The position numbers and the translations under genes were made by a program. Positions 19,215 through 27,352 of a stretch of DNA of 51,114 bases are shown in pieces; the stretch's first letter is position 1; each line of letters opens with the position of its first letter. Source of the stretch: Streptomyces sp. AcH 505 (GTDB taxonomy: Bacteria; Actinomycetota; Actinomycetes; Streptomycetales; Streptomycetaceae). The DNA lies in NCBI RefSeq assembly GCF_000818175.1, contig NZ_JTIY01000001.1, positions 5,239,006 to 5,290,119 of the forward strand, read 5' to 3'. A model generated the notes under the pieces. That model worked only from the letters and a program-made list of their open reading frames with translations, did no database searches and was not told the DNA's origin.

Positions 19215-20096
19215 ATGTCCACCACCCCAGTCATCGAAGTCGAGAAACTCAACGTCCGCTACGGCGACTTCCACGCCGTGAAGGACCTGTCGTTCCAGGT
19301 CCGGAAGGGCGAGGTGTACGCCTTGCTCGGCACGAACGGCGCGGGCAAGACGTCGACCCTCGAAGTCATCGAGGGCCACCGGCCCACCACGTCGGGCGCC
19401 GTCCGTGTGCTGGGCCGCAGTCCGCTGGACCGCGCCGCCGTGCACCCGCGGATGGGCATCATGCTGCAGGAGAGCGGTTTCTCCCCGGACCTCACGGTGC
19501 GGGAGTCGGTCCGGCTGATCGGGGCGCTGACCCGGCGGCAGGACGACGTCGGCCGGGTGCTCGGCGTCGTGGGGCTGACGGACAAGGCGGGCACCAAGGT
19601 GTCGCAGCTCTCCGGCGGCGAGAAGCGCCGGCTGGACTTCGCCACCGCCTTCTACGGCGGCCCCGAGCTGGTCATCCTGGACGAGCCGACGACCGGCCTG
19701 GACATCAACTCCCGCGACGCACTCTGGGCTGCCGTCGACCGGCTGCGTGAGGAGGGCGCGACGATCGTGCTCACCACCCACTACCTGGAGGAGGCGCAGC
19801 AGCGCGCCGACCGCATCGGGCTCATGCACGAGGGGACCTTCCACCGCGAGGGGACCGTCGTGGAGCTGACGCAGACGCTGCCCTCGGTGATCAGCTTCAC
19901 GCTGCCGGCCGGCGCTCCCGAGCCACCGCTGGCCGGTGCGGCCGTGGACGGGGGCTGCCGCGTCGAGACCTTCAGCCTGCAGAAGGATCTCTACCGCCTG
20001 CTGGGCTGGGCCCACGAGACCGGTGTGGACCTGCGGGGCCTGCAGGCCGGTCCGACCCGCCTGGACGACGTCTTCCGCGCCATCAGCGGCGAGTGA
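19215..20096 (+). CDS. ABC-2 exporter ATP-binding protein
   Basis: 293 residues. Walker A GTNGAGKTS, signature LSGGEKRRLDFA, Walker B LVILDEPTTGLD and the switch His in LTTHYLEEAQ are complete, so ATPase activity is expected. Type is DrrA/NatA-like (antibiotic, lipid or ion export). The ATG at 19215 (MSTTPVIEV) follows GATCGGGGT; an in-frame upstream extension from 19119 would overlap the kinase start and is unlikely. The gene for its membrane partner follows after 97 bp, where that partner is fused to a glycohydrolase. Probably controlled by the divergent DesK/DesR-like pair. Confidence 0.95.
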   Translation: MSTTPVIEVEKLNVRYGDFHAVKDLSFQVRKGEVYALLGTNGAGKTSTLEVIEGHRPTTSGAVRVLGRSPLDRAAVHPRMGIMLQESGFSPDLTVRESVRLIGALTRRQDDVGRVLGVVGLTDKAGTKVSQLSGGEKRRLDFATAFYGGPELVILDEPTTGLDINSRDALWAAVDRLREEGATIVLTTHYLEEAQQRADRIGLMHEGTFHREGTVVELTQTLPSVISFTLPAGAPEPPLAGAAVDGGCRVETFSLQKDLYRLLGWAHETGVDLRGLQAGPTRLDDVFRAISGE

Positions 20097-20193
20097 CCGC
20101 CCCCGCCCCCGCCGTCCCCGCCCCGCCTCCGCTTCTGTCTCCGTCTCCGTCTCCGCCCCGCGTCCGTCTCCGCCACGAAGGGACCCACACCTC
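20097..20193. other. Pyrimidine-rich low-complexity gap
   Basis: 97 bp between the ABC ATPase and its permease gene, made of CCGCCCC and GTCTCC hexamer runs. The only functional signal seen is the GAAGGGA ribosome site before the ATG at 20194. Confidence 0.6.
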
Positions 20194-22044
20194 ATGTTCG
20201 CGATCGCTCGCAGTGAGCTGATCCAGATCTTCCGGAACCGGCTCGTCCTGGTCACCGGACTCGTCATCCCGGTCGCCGTCAGCGCGTTCTTCGTCTACCG
20301 GCACGAGATCTTCGCCGAGGCGGCCGGCCTCGGCTACATCGCGGCGATCGTGATGTTCACCGTCATGACCTTCGGCCTCTACACCACGGTCGTGACCACG
20401 CTGGCCTCGCGTCGGCAGAACCTCTTCCTCAAACGGCTGCGCTCGACCGCCGCCGGCGACGTCGGCATCCTGGCCGGGCTGCTGCTGCCGGTCACCGTCA
20501 TCGCGCTGCTCCAGGTGATCGTGATCCTGATCGTGCTCGGCGCGGTCGCCACCGCACCGGCCCAGGTGCTGCTGCTCGTGGTGGCCGTCCTGGCGACGCT
20601 GGCCATGATGGTCGGCCTGGCGCTCGCCACCGCGGGGCTGACGAACTCGCCGGAGCACGCCCAGGTGACCACGCTGCCGGTCAGCCTCGGGGTGATCGGG
20701 GTCGCCAGCTGGGTGGGCATCGCCGGCACCGACGACCTCGCCCCGCTCAAGCGGCTGCTGCCGGGCGGCGCGGCCACCGAACTGGTGGTCAACGCCTGGG
20801 AGGGCGGCGTCGCCGTCACGGACTCGCTGGTCCTGCTGGTGCCCACCCTGAGCTGGGTCGTCGTCGCCGTCGCACTCGCCGCCCTGCCGCGCTCCGCCAC
20901 CTGGGACTTCGACGAACCGTCCGACGCCGAGGAGATATGGGCGGCGCTCGCCCCGCCGGCAGCCGCGCGGCCCGCCGCACCGGAACAGCTGCCCGGCCGA
21001 CTGGCCGGTGCCTGGCTGGGACGGTGTGTGGGCAACACGATGGGCAAACCCGTCGAAGGCCTGACCCGCGACGAGGTCGGCATCTACCTGCGGGCCGTCG
21101 GCCAGTGGCCGCAGACCGGATTCATCCCGCTGCTGGACACACTGCCCGCCGGTGTCAGCCACCTCCACGAATCGGCTCCGTTCGCCGCGGCCGGCCGCTT
21201 CGACGCCGTCCCGAGGGACGACGACCTGGACTGGACGATCCTCGGCCTGCACCTGCTGGAGACGTACGGGCGCGGCCTGACGACCGAGGACATCGGCCGC
21301 GAGTGGCTGGACCGCGTTCCCTTCACCCAGACGTTCACGGCGGAGCGCGCCGCGTACCGCAACCTCATCCGGGGCCTGCGCGCACCTCGCACGGCCACCC
21401 ACGACAACCCGTACCGCGAGTGGATCGGCGCGCTGATCCGCACCGACATCTACGGCTACGTACAGCCCGGCGACCCCCGTGCCGCGGCGAAGATGGCGCT
21501 GACCGACGCGGTCCTGTCGCACACCGCCAACGGCATCTACGGTGCGATGTGGTCCGCGGCGCTGAACGCCGAGGCGCTGGTGTCCACCGAGCCGATCGAC
21601 GCCCTGCGGGCCGCGCTCACCGTCGTCCCGCCACGCTCGCGGCTGTACACGAGCCAGGCCGAGCTGCTGCGCATGGCCGAGCGGGGCGCCACCGGCGAGA
21701 CGGTGCAGCGCTGGATCGACAGCGAACTCGGCCATTACAACTGGGTGCACACTGTCAACAACGCCGCCATCATCGCCGCCGCTCTGCTGTGGGGTGAGGG
21801 CGACTTCGTACGCAGCATCGCCCTCGCCGTCGGCGCGGGCCGTGACACCGACTCGACGGCCGCCACGGTCGGCAGTGTGTTCGGTGCCCTGCACGGTGTG
21901 GACGCCGTCCCCGGCCGACTGGTGGAACCCACCGGGGGAGTGGTCCGCAGCGCCGTACGCGGCTTCGACCGGATCACCGTCACCGAGCTCGCCGCACGGA
22001 CGGAAGCCGTTCGTATCACCTTCGAACAGGATGTGCCCGCATGA
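20194..22044 (+). CDS. Fusion protein: ABC-2 permease + ADP-ribosylglycohydrolase (ARH/DraG) family domain
   Basis: 616 residues in one uninterrupted frame. Residues 1 to about 229 form an ABC-2 permease of roughly six membrane segments. After the last one the sequence passes directly into what is normally the N-terminal part of a separate protein (LPRSATWDFDEPSDAEEIW, about 231-249) and then an ARH domain (about 269-610): GAWLGRCVGNTMGKPVEG, the metal motif RDDDLDWT (341-348) and the second metal motif GRDTDSTA (549-556). The ARH part is of the type found in sugar or nucleoside operons, about full length and with its metal ligands present. The stop overlaps the next ATG (ATGA). Either a real gene fusion or a sequencing/assembly deletion; the ARH half fits the downstream genes, the permease half fits the upstream ATPase. 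Confidence 0.9.
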   Translation: MFAIARSELIQIFRNRLVLVTGLVIPVAVSAFFVYRHEIFAEAAGLGYIAAIVMFTVMTFGLYTTVVTTLASRRQNLFLKRLRSTAAGDVGILAGLLLPVTVIALLQVIVILIVLGAVATAPAQVLLLVVAVLATLAMMVGLALATAGLTNSPEHAQVTTLPVSLGVIGVASWVGIAGTDDLAPLKRLLPGGAATELVVNAWEGGVAVTDSLVLLVPTLSWVVVAVALAALPRSATWDFDEPSDAEEIWAALAPPAAARPAAPEQLPGRLAGAWLGRCVGNTMGKPVEGLTRDEVGIYLRAVGQWPQTGFIPLLDTLPAGVSHLHESAPFAAAGRFDAVPRDDDLDWTILGLHLLETYGRGLTTEDIGREWLDRVPFTQTFTAERAAYRNLIRGLRAPRTATHDNPYREWIGALIRTDIYGYVQPGDPRAAAKMALTDAVLSHTANGIYGAMWSAALNAEALVSTEPIDALRAALTVVPPRSRLYTSQAELLRMAERGATGETVQRWIDSELGHYNWVHTVNNAAIIAAALLWGEGDFVRSIALAVGAGRDTDSTAATVGSVFGALHGVDAVPGRLVEPTGGVVRSAVRGFDRITVTELAARTEAVRITFEQDVPA

Positions 22045-23048
22045 CCACCGCACGCAGGATCGTGATCGACACCGACCCAGGTCTGGGCGAACCCGGCTCC
22101 GACATCGACGACGGCCTGGCCATCGCGCTGGCCCTGCGGTCGCCCGAACTGACCGTCGAGGCACTGACCGTCGTCAACGGCAACGTCGACGTCGACACGG
22201 GGGTCGACGTCGCCCGCCGGCTGACCCAGCGGCTCGGCCACCCCGGCCTCCCCGTCCTGCGCGGCGCCGACCGCCCGCTGCTGCGCGACATGGCTCCCCT
22301 GCGTGCCCTGTTCGACGACGTCGTCGGTGACCGGCCCGCCGTCCCCACGGCGGCGGCCGACCGGCTCGGACCGACCAGCGACCTCACCGCCGCCGCGTAT
22401 CTCGTGGAGCTGGCAGCCGCGCATCCCGGCGAGATCACGGTGGTCGCCATCGGCCCCATGACCAATCTCGCGCTGGCCCTGCGACTCGACCCCGGGTTCG
22501 CCCAGAACGTGGCGGAAATCGTCATGATGGCCGGCTCCGCCACCGGCTACGCCCAGAACATCACCGTCGTCGGCGACTTCAACGCCTACGTCGACCCCGA
22601 GGCACTCGCGATGGTCCTCGCCAGCGGCGCCGAGCTGCGCATGGTGGGCATCGACCAGACCTCCCGGGTACGGCTCACCCGCGACGACGCCGCCGTACTG
22701 TCCCGCGGTGACTCCTTCGGCCGCTGGGCCGGGGAGTGCGCGCTGGCCTGGATCGACTTCCTGGCCAGGGCCTTCCCGCTGCGCGAGGAACACAGGGACG
22801 CGTGTTTCCTGCACGACCCCCTCGTCGTGGCGGCCGTGGCTGACCCGTCCCTGTGCACATGGGCCGACGCCCACGTCGCCACCGACACCACCAGCGAACT
22901 CGCCCGGGGCCTGGTCGTCGCCGACCGCGGACTCGCCCTCGCCCCGCCCCCCGGACCCCCCAACGCCTCGGTCGCCGTCGACACCGACGTGCCTGGCTTC
23001 GGCCGCCTCTTCCTCGATCGCCTCACCGGTACGTCCGCCGGCGATTGA
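22041..23048 (+). CDS. Nucleoside hydrolase (inosine-uridine preferring family)
   Basis: 335 residues. Calcium-binding Asp cluster at the N-terminus (VIDTDPG then DIDDGLAIAL, Asp10, Asp12, Asp23, Asp24), interrupted by a short LGEPGS insertion compared with the usual DTDPGxDD. VAIGPMTNLALAL, a GDFNAYVDPEA segment and the C-terminal LHDPLVV histidine motif are typical. The enzyme cleaves the N-glycosidic bond of a ribonucleoside to base and ribose. The start overlaps the fusion-gene stop by 4 bp. Together with the ARH domain and a ribokinase-like gene it suggests salvage of ribosyl compounds. Confidence 0.95.
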   Translation: MTTARRIVIDTDPGLGEPGSDIDDGLAIALALRSPELTVEALTVVNGNVDVDTGVDVARRLTQRLGHPGLPVLRGADRPLLRDMAPLRALFDDVVGDRPAVPTAAADRLGPTSDLTAAAYLVELAAAHPGEITVVAIGPMTNLALALRLDPGFAQNVAEIVMMAGSATGYAQNITVVGDFNAYVDPEALAMVLASGAELRMVGIDQTSRVRLTRDDAAVLSRGDSFGRWAGECALAWIDFLARAFPLREEHRDACFLHDPLVVAAVADPSLCTWADAHVATDTTSELARGLVVADRGLALAPPPGPPNASVAVDTDVPGFGRLFLDRLTGTSAGD

Positions 23049-23081
23049 CCCGTCATCCCATGACCGTCAGAGAGGACCGTC

Positions 23082-24443
23082 ATGAAGCTTCCCACCCTTC
23101 CCCGCCCCGCCAGGGCCGGAACACAACTCGCCGTCGGCGCGATCGCCACGGCCCTGCTGGTCGCGGGCTGCGGATCCGGCTCCGACTCGTCCGGCGGCGG
23201 ACAGAAGCCCGCAGGCCTCACCGCCGCCGACAGCCTCAAGGACCCGGCGAAGCCGGTCACCATCAACTACGCCGGCGCCGCGTACTCGGCCGACGACATC
23301 AAGCCGGTGCTCGCCGCCTTCCACAAGGAGCACCCGAACATCACCGTCAACTACCAGGCGGTGCCGTTCGACCAGTTCAACAGTGTGCTCAGCACCCGGC
23401 TGAGCCGCCGGGACTCGACGCTCGACCTGTACGACGTCGACATGCCGCGCACCGACGCCTACCAGGCGCGGGGCTGGCTCACCGACCTGACGTCGGCGTT
23501 CCCCGACATGGCAGGCAAGGTCGACAAGACGTCACTGCAGGCGGCGACCAGCGACGGAAAGCTCGTCGCCATGCCCTTCCAGACGTCGAGCCAGCTGCTC
23601 TTCTACAACAAGACGCTGCTGAAGAAGGCCGGCATCCCCTTCCCCTCGGCGAAGCCAGCCGACCGGCTGACCTGGGAGGCGGTGACCGCCGACGCGAAGA
23701 AGACCCAGCAGGCAGGCGCCAAGTGGGGCCTGCTGTTCGACCAGGTCAACCGCTACTACCAGCTGCAGCCCCTGGCCGAGAGCCTGGGCGGCGGCCCGGG
23801 CGCCGGCGGGGACAAGAACCTCACGCCCAAGCTGGAGACCGCGGGCTGGGAGAAGGCGATGACCTGGTACGGCTCGCTGTACAAGGACAAGGTCTCCCCG
23901 CGCGGTGTACCGGTCGCCCAGACCCCGGAGCTGTTCGCCTCGGGCCAGGTGGCCTTCTTCCCCGGCGGCCCCTGGTGGGGACCCCAGTTCGCGTCCAACG
24001 CCAAGCTGGACTTCGGCGTCACCGCCTACCCGTACTTCAAGGGCGGCAAGGCGGCCACCCCCACCGGCGGCTGGTCGCTCGGGCTGAACCCCGCGAGCAA
24101 GAAGGCGGTGGCCTCCGAGATCTTCATGAAGTTCATGGCGCTCGACAAGGGCGGCTTCGCCCAGTACATGCCCAGCCTCACCGTGCCGCCCTCCAACACG
24201 GCCGGCACGGCGACCTTCTACGACGAGAAGGTCTTCAAGGACCCCCGCATGGCGGGCGCCGTCGACCTGACCAAGTACGAACTGGCCAACACGGCCACGC
24301 TGCGCGCCAGGACCGCCGGCTACGTCGAGTTCGAGGACACCCTGTCCAAGACCTTCGACGACATCAGTAACGGCGCCTCCGCGAGCAGCGCCCTGTCCTC
24401 CGCCACCAGCACGATCAACCAGGCGTGGGCCAAGTACCGCTGA
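23082..24443 (+). CDS. Sugar ABC transporter substrate-binding lipoprotein
   Basis: 453 residues. Signal peptide with lipobox LVAGC (Cys30) followed by a Gly/Ser-rich tether; extracellular solute-binding protein family 1 fold (GIPFPSAKPADRLTWEAV, FFPGGPWWGPQF, GGWSLGLNP). ATG at 23082 with AGAGGA. It would capture the sugar or nucleoside at the outer face of the membrane and pass it to the two permeases downstream. No ATPase gene for this importer is present in the operon, as is common in Streptomyces where a shared MsiK-type ATPase serves many sugar importers. A stem-loop follows the gene. Confidence 0.94.
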   Translation: MKLPTLPRPARAGTQLAVGAIATALLVAGCGSGSDSSGGGQKPAGLTAADSLKDPAKPVTINYAGAAYSADDIKPVLAAFHKEHPNITVNYQAVPFDQFNSVLSTRLSRRDSTLDLYDVDMPRTDAYQARGWLTDLTSAFPDMAGKVDKTSLQAATSDGKLVAMPFQTSSQLLFYNKTLLKKAGIPFPSAKPADRLTWEAVTADAKKTQQAGAKWGLLFDQVNRYYQLQPLAESLGGGPGAGGDKNLTPKLETAGWEKAMTWYGSLYKDKVSPRGVPVAQTPELFASGQVAFFPGGPWWGPQFASNAKLDFGVTAYPYFKGGKAATPTGGWSLGLNPASKKAVASEIFMKFMALDKGGFAQYMPSLTVPPSNTAGTATFYDEKVFKDPRMAGAVDLTKYELANTATLRARTAGYVEFEDTLSKTFDDISNGASASSALSSATSTINQAWAKYR

Positions 24444-24457
24444 CCCATGTGAACCGA

Positions 24458-24490
24458 CCGGCCGGGGCGGGCCGACCAAGCCCCGGCCGG
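24458..24490 (+). terminator. Intercistronic hairpin after the binding-protein gene
   Basis: CCGGCCGGGGC (24458-24468) and GCCCCGGCCGG (24480-24490) form a perfect 11-bp stem with an 11-nt loop between the lipoprotein gene and the first permease gene. It probably gives partial termination or mRNA protection so that binding protein is made in excess over permeases. Confidence 0.7.
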
Positions 24491-24507
24491 CGGGAGGGAC
24501 TCCCGCA

Positions 24508-25455
24508 ATGACACTCACCACGCACCCTCCGGACGCCGGAGAGACGGCTCCCGCGCCACGCCGTAAAGGCACACTTCACCGGCGCAGGCTCGTAGGCAAT
24601 CTCAGCGCAGCCGCCATCTTCCTGACGCCCGCCCTCGCGCTCATCATCGTGCTGCGGCTCATCCCGGTCATCCAGGCCGTCAACGACGCCACGCACACCA
24701 GTCTCCCCGGCAGCACACTGCCGCCGAGCTTCGTGGGCCTGGACAACTTCACGGCGCTCTTCTCCTCCCACGCCTTCTGGTCGTCCGTCCAGCAGACCTT
24801 GATCTTCAACGTCATCGTCAACCCGCTGCAGATCGTGCTGGCGCTCGCCCTCGCCGTGCTCCTCACCCAGAACCTGCCGGCCACCGGCATCTGGCGCACA
24901 CTGATCTTCCTGCCCGCCGCCGTCCCGATGACCGGGTCCGCGGTGGTGTGGGGGATCGCGCTCCGCCCGGACGGTCCGGTCAACGCGGCGCTCACCGGCG
25001 TCGGCATCCACCAGCAGCCCTTCCTCACCGGACAGGGCCAGGTGGTGGCGAGCCTCATCCTCATCGCCAGCTGGATCGGCGTCGGCTACTGGATGATCTT
25101 CCTCATCGCGGGTCTCAACGACATCCCGACCGTGTACTACGAAGCCGCCGCCATCGACGGAGCGGGCCCGTTCCGCCGCTTCTGGTCGGTGACGCTTCCG
25201 CTGCTCCGCAGGCCGCTGCTGTTCGTCCTGGTCGCCGACACCGTCTCGAACTTCGTCCTGTTCGCGCCCATGCAGATCCTGACCGACGGGGGACCGCAAG
25301 GAAAGTCGAACTTCCTGATGTACGACATCTTCCACAACAGCTTCGAGCTCGCCGATCCGCACACCGCCGCCGCGGAACTGCTGGTGCTGCTCGCCCTGAT
25401 GATCGTCATCGTCGCGGTCCAGTTCCGGCTGCTGCGCAGCGTCGAGGAGAGCTGA
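24508..25455 (+). CDS. Sugar ABC transporter permease (MalF/UgpA type)
   Basis: 315 residues with about six membrane segments and the EAA loop EAAAIDGAGPFRRFWSVTLP that contacts the ATPase. Start ATG 24508 is preceded by GGGAGGGA. Part of the importer with the lipoprotein upstream and the second permease 2 bp downstream of its stop. Confidence 0.95.
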   Translation: MTLTTHPPDAGETAPAPRRKGTLHRRRLVGNLSAAAIFLTPALALIIVLRLIPVIQAVNDATHTSLPGSTLPPSFVGLDNFTALFSSHAFWSSVQQTLIFNVIVNPLQIVLALALAVLLTQNLPATGIWRTLIFLPAAVPMTGSAVVWGIALRPDGPVNAALTGVGIHQQPFLTGQGQVVASLILIASWIGVGYWMIFLIAGLNDIPTVYYEAAAIDGAGPFRRFWSVTLPLLRRPLLFVLVADTVSNFVLFAPMQILTDGGPQGKSNFLMYDIFHNSFELADPHTAAAELLVLLALMIVIVAVQFRLLRSVEES

Positions 25456-25457
25456 TC

Positions 25458-26372
25458 ATGAACCGCACCCCGCTCCCGAACCCTGTCAGGCCCGCGGCTT
25501 CCGCGTCCGGCCGCACGGGTGACACGGGTCGTACGGGGCACACCGGCCGCACCGGCCGGATCGTGCTGGCCGTCGTCGCCGTCGTCGTGGGCCTCGCCTT
25601 CCTGCTGCCGGTCCTCTGGCTCATCGCCAGCACGTTCCGCGGCGCCACCGAAACCTTCGCCAACAGCTCGTCCCTCAACTGGCACATGCTGTGGCCCGAG
25701 CACTGGACGTTCCACAACATCCGCTCCGCGGTCGACAACGGCTTTCTGCGCAACCTCTCCAACAGTGTGATCGTGGCGGCCGTGACCGTCGTCCTCGGCA
25801 TCGTGATCTCCGCGATGGCGGCCTTCGCCCTGGCGGTCGTCGACTTCCCCGGCCGCAAGTTCGTCTTCGGCATGGTCGTGCTGAGCTTCCTCGTCCCCTT
25901 CGAGGCCATCGCCATCCCGTTGGCGCACACGTTCAGCGACTGGGACCTGACCAACAGCATTCCCGCCCTCGTCCTGCCCGGACTCGGGAACGGTCTTGCC
26001 ATCTTCACCCTCCGTCAGTTCTTCCTGGGGATCCCGTCCGAACTGGCCGAGGCGGCGCGTGTCGACGGCGCCGGGTGGCCCAGGATCTTCCTGAAGATCT
26101 ATCTGCCGCTGACCCGGCCGGCCCTCATCGGCACCGGTCTGATCCTCTTCCTCTTCCAGTGGCAGGCCTATCTGTGGCCCATCCTCGTCACCACCAGCGA
26201 CGGGAAGGACCTCGCCCCCGTCGCCATCGCCAAGACCTTCAACGCGTTCAGCACCGACTACGGCCGCGTCTTCGCCGAGACGGCCGTGCTGGCGGTCATT
26301 CCCGCCGTGATCCTGCTCGGTCTGCAGCGCTACTTCGTCGCATCGGTCGCCACCACCGGGAGCAAGAATTGA
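25458..26372 (+). CDS. Sugar ABC transporter permease (MalG/UgpE type)
   Basis: 304 residues; six membrane segments; EAA loop EAARVDGAGWPRIFLKIYLP. The ATG at 25458 is two bases after the previous stop. The cytoplasmic N-terminus (about residues 16-33) is a short collagen-like run of Gly-x-Thr triplets (GRTGDTGRTGHTGRTGR), unusual for this family and made of near-repeating codons. The stop overlaps the start of the kinase gene. Confidence 0.94.
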   Translation: MNRTPLPNPVRPAASASGRTGDTGRTGHTGRTGRIVLAVVAVVVGLAFLLPVLWLIASTFRGATETFANSSSLNWHMLWPEHWTFHNIRSAVDNGFLRNLSNSVIVAAVTVVLGIVISAMAAFALAVVDFPGRKFVFGMVVLSFLVPFEAIAIPLAHTFSDWDLTNSIPALVLPGLGNGLAIFTLRQFFLGIPSELAEAARVDGAGWPRIFLKIYLPLTRPALIGTGLILFLFQWQAYLWPILVTTSDGKDLAPVAIAKTFNAFSTDYGRVFAETAVLAVIPAVILLGLQRYFVASVATTGSKN

Positions 26373-27214
26373 GCCGCGTAGCCGTGGTCGGATCCGCGAA
26401 CCTCGACCTCGTCGCCCGTACGCCCCGTCGCCCCGCCGCGGGCGAGACGGTCCTGGGCACCGACTATCGCCGGCACCCCGGGGGCAAGGGCCTCAACCAG
26501 GCGGTCGCCGCGGCGAGCGTCACAGCGACGGCGTTCGTCGGCTGCCGCGGGTCCGACGACGCGGGCCGGGCGCTGGAGGCCGAGCTCGTACGACGGGGCG
26601 TCGACACCTCGCAGTTCGCCGTACGGGGAGAGTCCAGCGGCCTCGCCCTGATCACGGTCACGCCCGACGGTGAGAACAGCATCACCGTGCTCCCCGAGGC
26701 CAACAACCTGCTGCTGCCCGACGACGTCACCCGCGCGCTCGACGCCCTCGCCCCGCGGCTCGTACTGACCCAGTTGGAGATCCCGCAGGCGACGACGGAG
26801 GCCACGGCGCGCTGGACGGTGGCGCGCGGCGCCCGGCTGATGGTCAACGCCAGCCCCAGCGCCCCGCTGCCCGAGCATGTCCTGGCCGCCGCGGATCCCC
26901 TCATCGTCAACGTCTCCGAAGCACACCATCTGACGGCCGCCGACACACCGGCGGAAGCGGCGGCCCGACTCGCGGAGCGGTGTGTTTCCGTCATCGTCAC
27001 GCTCGGCTCCGACGGCGCGCTCGTCGTGGCGGACGGACGGACGACCCGCCTGCCCGCACCGGCGCTGACACCGGTCGACACCACGGGGGCGGGTGATGTG
27101 TTCGCCGGTGTCACGGCGGCCCGTCTCGTCAACGGAAGCAGCCTCGTCGAAGCGGCCCAGCAGGCCACCCAGGCAGCGGCCGAGGCGATCCGCACCCCGA
27201 GGGCCGGCCGATAG
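26369..27214 (+). CDS. Ribokinase-like PfkB family sugar kinase
   Basis: 281 residues. N-terminal VAVVGSANLDLVA, substrate loop GGKGLNQAVAAA, and C-terminal ATP/anion-hole motif DTTGAGDVFAG with the catalytic Asp. It would phosphorylate ribose or a related sugar released by the nucleoside hydrolase or ARH domain. A TTG start at 26369 overlaps the permease stop (TTGA) and has GGGAGCAAG upstream; a GTG at 26382 is possible but would cut into the first strand. Last gene of the operon; no clear hairpin follows. Confidence 0.93.
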   Translation: MSRVAVVGSANLDLVARTPRRPAAGETVLGTDYRRHPGGKGLNQAVAAASVTATAFVGCRGSDDAGRALEAELVRRGVDTSQFAVRGESSGLALITVTPDGENSITVLPEANNLLLPDDVTRALDALAPRLVLTQLEIPQATTEATARWTVARGARLMVNASPSAPLPEHVLAAADPLIVNVSEAHHLTAADTPAEAAARLAERCVSVIVTLGSDGALVVADGRTTRLPAPALTPVDTTGAGDVFAGVTAARLVNGSSLVEAAQQATQAAAEAIRTPRAGR

Positions 27215-27352
27215 GACCCGCACCTCTTGGACGGGCGTTCGTCATCACCCATGGTGCTGGTGATCAGCATCAGACATCGTTGGACGTGATGGCTGCCTCG
27301 GCGTGACAGTGGTGGTACCGGCTTGAACCACTGCCACTGCGAGGAGGCGGGC

